Origin: Discostella pseudostelligera
Lineage: Eukaryota; Bacillariophyta; Thalassiosirophyceae; Thalassiosirales; Thalassiosiraceae
Assembly: GCA_036940085.1 (NCBI GenBank)
Contig: JALLBK010000486.1
Location: forward strand, 1 to 17,311
Direction of reading: 5' to 3'
DNA: 17,311 nucleotides
The position numbers and the translations under genes are program-made. The notes below the pieces were generated by a model. It worked only from the letters and a program-made list of their open reading frames with translations. It did not search any database and had not been told where the DNA came from. Position 1 is the stretch's first letter, and every line of letters begins with the position of its first letter. This document shows positions 14,027-17,311 of the stretch, one piece after another.

Positions 14027-16489
14027 ATGAGGCAGGGATGCTCCTGGCGGGGCGGAGATGGAGGAGTATCATCAATTCGTCCTCCTCAGCGACGGCGGGC
14101 GACAGTGGTAACCGATACATCCACTCGATTTTCTATCGCCTCGTCTTCCAATAAGTTATCATGTGATGGTCATTGTGATTTTGATGATAGCGAGCGGGGA
14201 GTATGCAGCGACACTGCTTGGGATACCTCCAGTATGGCAGACGCTGCAGCAGTGGCGGTGGCATCCAACAAGACCCTTGATACCTCAAAAACGACGAGCA
14301 AGGGGGAGAAGCAAATGCTACAGCAGCGAATGCACCATCGTCAGCAACAAAAGCCAAATGAATCGAAGCCGGCTTGGAATTCAAAATCAAATTCCTGCTC
14401 GATCAAAAGACAAATCAATCATCGAATTGCTTCATTCTCGTTCTCCAACCTCTTTACGACTCCTCCTTCACCACCACCTCTCCCATGGAGGAAAAGAAGG
14501 CAACAACCTCTGCAAGAGCAGTCTATTCGTTCTAGCACAACAACAACAGCAACAACTTCAGCAGCAGCAAATACAACAAGAATGAAGGAATCCAAGCTAC
14601 GAAAGAAGATACAACACCATGCTCAACGAAACGATTGGGACTCCATTCGTAATTTATTGAAACGACATCCATTTTCACATGTCATTCCGGAGAAGAAAAA
14701 GTTGAAGGTGTTGGATGCTCGACGGGGTAGTGTTGGTGGGAGGTGGGGTAGTCGTCGCAGCTGTAACCACCCTGCTTGTGCTTATGACAACAACACCACC
14801 AACATCAATACTGACAACAATAATTGCCACGGTGGTAATGGAATAATAACAAACCGTCGACCATCGTACGGATCTTACAGTAGTGGAAGGCGATCCTTTG
14901 CCGGAAAGGAGTCCGCGGCGACAGCGGCGGTAATGGCTGCGATGTTGGATTGTGAATCAAATAATGGTGAATCCTGTTGTGAGGATGAAGTTGTTGTTGA
15001 GCATGACATTGTTGGAAAACGAGGAGCATGCGAAGTTAATGAAGGAGTAGAACGAGGTCGTGGCCAACAACAACATCAATGTCCTTCCAATTCAGCATCA
15101 AGAAACCGCACTGCTACTACTACTACTTCTCGAAATGACCGCCCAGACATTGGCGAGAACATACTGCATGACTTATGCCGCTACCAACCTCCATTGGATG
15201 TACTCGAAACTATATTATTGGAACTACGAGATCACTATCGGGGAGATTTGTACACCGTTGGTAGGGATAGTTTGGGTAGGACGCCACTCCATGTTGCGGC
15301 GGCATGTGGTGCCCATTTGACTATTATTGATGCGTTGGTGCGTTTGGATCCCACTCCGGCATCGATGGGTGATGTGTATTGTCGTAGCCCATTGCATTTG
15401 TTTCTGAGTAACTATGGTAATGATTATGGTGACAGTGATGGAGCAGCGGAGGTGACGGAGCTTCCTCCTTCTCAGCAGAATTCGCTGAGGCGAGGACATT
15501 GGCTGCCCAAGTGCCCATTCTCCAAGAGTCGTGGTTCTTGTAAGGAGGGTGGCAGGATAACCTCCGAACGAACGCCAAAGGAGATCTTAAGATTAGTGCA
15601 GATATTGAAGGAGGCTATGCTTACCTATCCAGGTCAAATTGATTTCAATGATGAAGATAGTGTGGGATGCTCTCCGCTAGATTATGCCATTTACCGTGGC
15701 ATGCCAGAAGCTGCACTGCTACGCACACTCATTCAACGGAATGGTCCAAACAACGATGAGTGTTGCTCACTACGCCGTTCGGACTCCCTTCGGCGCGTCC
15801 GCTCGAGCTGCTCTTTGGAAGATGATCCTGCTACCGCTAGTGCCACCATCAATGATAATGTTCATATGGATTACCTCCGAACATTGGCACACGATGAGAT
15901 GGAGGCACTCCTCACGAAGATCCGTAACTTGAATCTTATTCGTCGGAAGAGATGGATGGAATATGAACTTTTCAAGTTACTTGTGGACAATGAAGCAGAG
16001 CTGCTCCGGACTAGTAAAGGTGTGTCTTCCGTGATGGCCGACTCCTCCTCGACTTGCACTGCTGCCGAAAATCCCTTAGTCGCGACAGCCACGAGCAATG
16101 TATCAGAAGGAGAATTACCGCCATCCTCGTCGTCCAGGCTGACCTGTCGCCAACCGGAGTCTCCTTGTCAGACATGTCACAACAAGAAATCGTCCATGCA
16201 AGAAGAAAAAGTGTTGACCTACGAAGACATTTACAACAAACATCTACAAGATTATTTTGACGGATACATGCACGAACTCGACGTGGGAGACATTCAGCAT
16301 TATGATCATGCGGATGATGGATTCGATATCTTCGTCGATCCCGAGGAGATGAATTATGATTATGATCGACATCAGGAAGGCGGTACTGCAAATCTGCAGA
16401 TAAATGATGTCTCGACATTGCCACTTGGTGAAATCTCGGTTGTTGAGGACGATGATTGCGTGTCGGTGCTGTCAGTGGTAATGATGTAG
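14027..16489 (+). CDS. Ankyrin-repeat protein with long disordered regions
   Basis: An 820-residue protein. The first 185 residues are low-complexity (Ser, Thr, Gln, Arg). A helix around 190-215 (WDSIRNLLKRHP) looks like the start of an ankyrin array. Residues 228-377 are an Asn/Ser/Gly-rich insert. Recognisable ankyrin repeats follow at about 378-460 (DSLGRTPLHVAAACG, VYCRSPLHLFLSN) and a diverged one at 536-572 (SVGCSPLDYAIYRGMP). A charged helical stretch at about 613-660 and an acidic, Tyr-rich C-terminus (730-820) follow. Ankyrin repeats bind other proteins; nothing shows which. No signal peptide or membrane helix is seen, so it is probably cytosolic or nuclear. An in-frame TAA at 14021-14023 precedes the ATG directly. 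Diatoms have many ankyrin proteins of this kind, and I cannot assign this one. An unspliced intron within the insert cannot be excluded. Confidence 0.8.
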   Translation: MRQGCSWRGGDGGVSSIRPPQRRRATVVTDTSTRFSIASSSNKLSCDGHCDFDDSERGVCSDTAWDTSSMADAAAVAVASNKTLDTSKTTSKGEKQMLQQRMHHRQQQKPNESKPAWNSKSNSCSIKRQINHRIASFSFSNLFTTPPSPPPLPWRKRRQQPLQEQSIRSSTTTTATTSAAANTTRMKESKLRKKIQHHAQRNDWDSIRNLLKRHPFSHVIPEKKKLKVLDARRGSVGGRWGSRRSCNHPACAYDNNTTNINTDNNNCHGGNGIITNRRPSYGSYSSGRRSFAGKESAATAAVMAAMLDCESNNGESCCEDEVVVEHDIVGKRGACEVNEGVERGRGQQQHQCPSNSASRNRTATTTTSRNDRPDIGENILHDLCRYQPPLDVLETILLELRDHYRGDLYTVGRDSLGRTPLHVAAACGAHLTIIDALVRLDPTPASMGDVYCRSPLHLFLSNYGNDYGDSDGAAEVTELPPSQQNSLRRGHWLPKCPFSKSRGSCKEGGRITSERTPKEILRLVQILKEAMLTYPGQIDFNDEDSVGCSPLDYAIYRGMPEAALLRTLIQRNGPNNDECCSLRRSDSLRRVRSSCSLEDDPATASATINDNVHMDYLRTLAHDEMEALLTKIRNLNLIRRKRWMEYELFKLLVDNEAELLRTSKGVSSVMADSSSTCTAAENPLVATATSNVSEGELPPSSSSRLTCRQPESPCQTCHNKKSSMQEEKVLTYEDIYNKHLQDYFDGYMHELDVGDIQHYDHADDGFDIFVDPEEMNYDYDRHQEGGTANLQINDVSTLPLGEISVVEDDDCVSVLSVVMM

Positions 16490-16645
16490 GTAACGTCGGC
16501 AAAAAGTATTGGACCGAATCATATGGTTGAACTCGTGTCGCGACAGAACAGAAAAAATCATAGCTGGCTCCTTGACATTAAGTATCGTTATCAATATCTT
16601 AACACCGTATTCACTGTCATCGAGACATCTCTCACTGGCGGCAAA
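16490..16645. other. Convergent gap between the ankyrin and TMEM138-like genes
   Basis: The two stop codons face each other across 156 bp. Nothing else is recognisable here; the space must hold both 3' ends, which may overlap. Confidence 0.6.
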
Positions 16646-17206
16646 CTAAATTGCGCTCGTTTGCTGCTGCGTTTGCTGTGCCGGTGCCGCAGGAATCCAT
16701 ATATCTCTCGTGTAGTACCTCTTGTGGCCCAAAGAAAGCGCCGAACGCAGACTTGCAGCGTAGTAGCAAGGAGCAACAAGCTTGTGCACCGCAGAGGCTG
16801 TTTTGTAGACCCAGCTTCGAAATACATTCGTGTCATTGCTCACTAATATTTTGTTCAGTCTTATTCCACCCACGATGCAACTCAAGATCATGTACACTAG
16901 CTGAAGAACAAGCAACCATTTGAATATGCCATCTTGGAATGGGAAGAGTAGACCGACTTGGAAGGGGAATGTGCTGCACAGGATTAGGAAGAATGCCGCG
17001 GCGACTGAAAACTGAAATACGATTGTCCAGCCAAAGAGCAGCATTTGATGTTGAGAGAGTTTTTCCTTGCTCGTCTCGCCGCCCGTTGTCAATGCTTCAA
17101 ATTCGATTTTGGAATTGAGGACAACATCGAAGCAAATGAATGCCATCATCAAGGCAAATTTGATGTAGAACCATCGCTTCTCTAGACTGATTATTGTGTT
17201 GTCCAT
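16646..17206 (-). CDS. TMEM138-like four-helix membrane protein (ciliary transition zone)
   Basis: A 186-residue protein that I match to TMEM138 (about 162 residues in human), a four-pass protein of the ciliary transition zone, mutated in Joubert syndrome. Predicted helices are about 13-30, 56-78, 94-116 and 137-153. Matches to the family include DVVLNS (27-32; DLFVNS in human), FPFQVGLL (80-87; FVFQAGL), the VYMILS segment (104-109; VYFALS), a basic residue after helix 3, and SLGHKRYYTRDIW (158-170; the human protein has LG, then Y and LW at matching places). The start is MDNTI at 17206: it is the first ATG in the frame, has A at -3, and aligns with the human N-terminus; the upstream extension has only a TTG. 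The last 15 residues (Gln/Ala-rich) are not conserved. The assignment rests on remembered family sequence. Confidence 0.72.
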   Translation of the reverse strand: MDNTIISLEKRWFYIKFALMMAFICFDVVLNSKIEFEALTTGGETSKEKLSQHQMLLFGWTIVFQFSVAAAFFLILCSTFPFQVGLLFPFQDGIFKWLLVLQLVYMILSCIVGGIRLNKILVSNDTNVFRSWVYKTASAVHKLVAPCYYAASLRSALSLGHKRYYTRDIWIPAAPAQQTQQQTSAI

Positions 17207-17311
17207 CGTAAGAAGCTTCAAAGGGTAATGTGAATGTGTTGTGTAAGATGGATGATCCAATTCGATTTCAATTTTAAAATCAAGTAAGCATTTGAATTTC
17301 GACAACGATCA
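17207..17311. other. Upstream flank of the TMEM138-like gene
   Basis: These 105 bp precede the minus-strand start codon and should be leader or promoter. The reading frame stays open to the window edge but without an ATG, so an upstream coding exon cannot be wholly excluded. No TATA-like box is evident. Confidence 0.4.

Noticed and set aside
14163..14585. 140-residue plus-strand frame ending in a Gln-rich stretch
   Set aside because: It is an alternative frame over the CAA/CAG-rich low-complexity part of the ankyrin gene. The poly-Gln is a by-product of the repeat, and the frame has no domain.
16011..16502. 163-residue minus-strand frame opposite the 3' part of the ankyrin gene
   Set aside because: It has no recognisable domain, an Arg/His/Pro-rich composition typical of antisense reading, and lies fully under a better-supported gene.
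17207..17305. 33-residue N-terminal extension of the TMEM138-like frame
   Set aside because: It would start at TTG, whereas the first ATG at 17206 aligns with the known N-terminus of the family and has A at -3.
1..17311. Mobile element or viral insertion
   Set aside because: I found no transposase, reverse transcriptase, integrase, terminal repeats or capsid-like frame. The five genes look like ordinary nuclear genes.

Overview
The window reads as nuclear DNA of a stramenopile alga, most likely a centric diatom. The evidence for a eukaryote is five long, single-exon genes on both strands, each with A at -3 of its ATG, roughly 0.1-1.3 kb spacers, no ribosome-binding sites and no operons. The evidence for a diatom is the family mix: an organellar RAP-domain repeat protein, a secreted Thr-rich mucin-like protein built of WYP...CC cysteine modules, and an ankyrin protein of the low-complexity kind common in diatoms. 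A TMEM138-like ciliary membrane protein favours a lineage that still builds flagella, as centric diatoms do in their male gametes. The species is not identified. About 82% of the window is coding and I saw no convincing intron.

Layout. 1-1286 is a non-coding upstream region with a small repeated CTAATTGG element. 1287-4988 (+) encodes a 1233-residue RAP protein with about 17 repeats of 37 residues, probably an organellar RNA-binding factor. Only 33 bp after its stop lies the stop of 5022-6986 (-), a type II membrane GH125 alpha-1,6-mannosidase with a 90-residue acidic tail. 6987-7595 is a spacer with E2F-like motifs. 7596-13055 (-) encodes an 1819-residue secreted mucin-like protein: signal peptide, 19 WYP/CC cysteine modules separated by poly-Thr linkers, and a C-terminal MAM/lectin-like beta-sandwich domain. 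It carries an internal tandem duplication of about 1.6 kb. 13056-14026 is a divergent promoter region. 14027-16489 (+) encodes an ankyrin-repeat protein, facing 16646-17206 (-), the TMEM138-like gene.

The genes do not form an obvious pathway. The GH125 enzyme (N-glycan trimming in the Golgi) and the mucin-like protein (a heavily glycosylated cell-surface or wall protein) both belong to the secretory route, but no functional link can be read from the sequence. The most unusual object is the mucin-like gene. Its repeats diverge at very different rates, which points to recent duplication or gene conversion within the gene.
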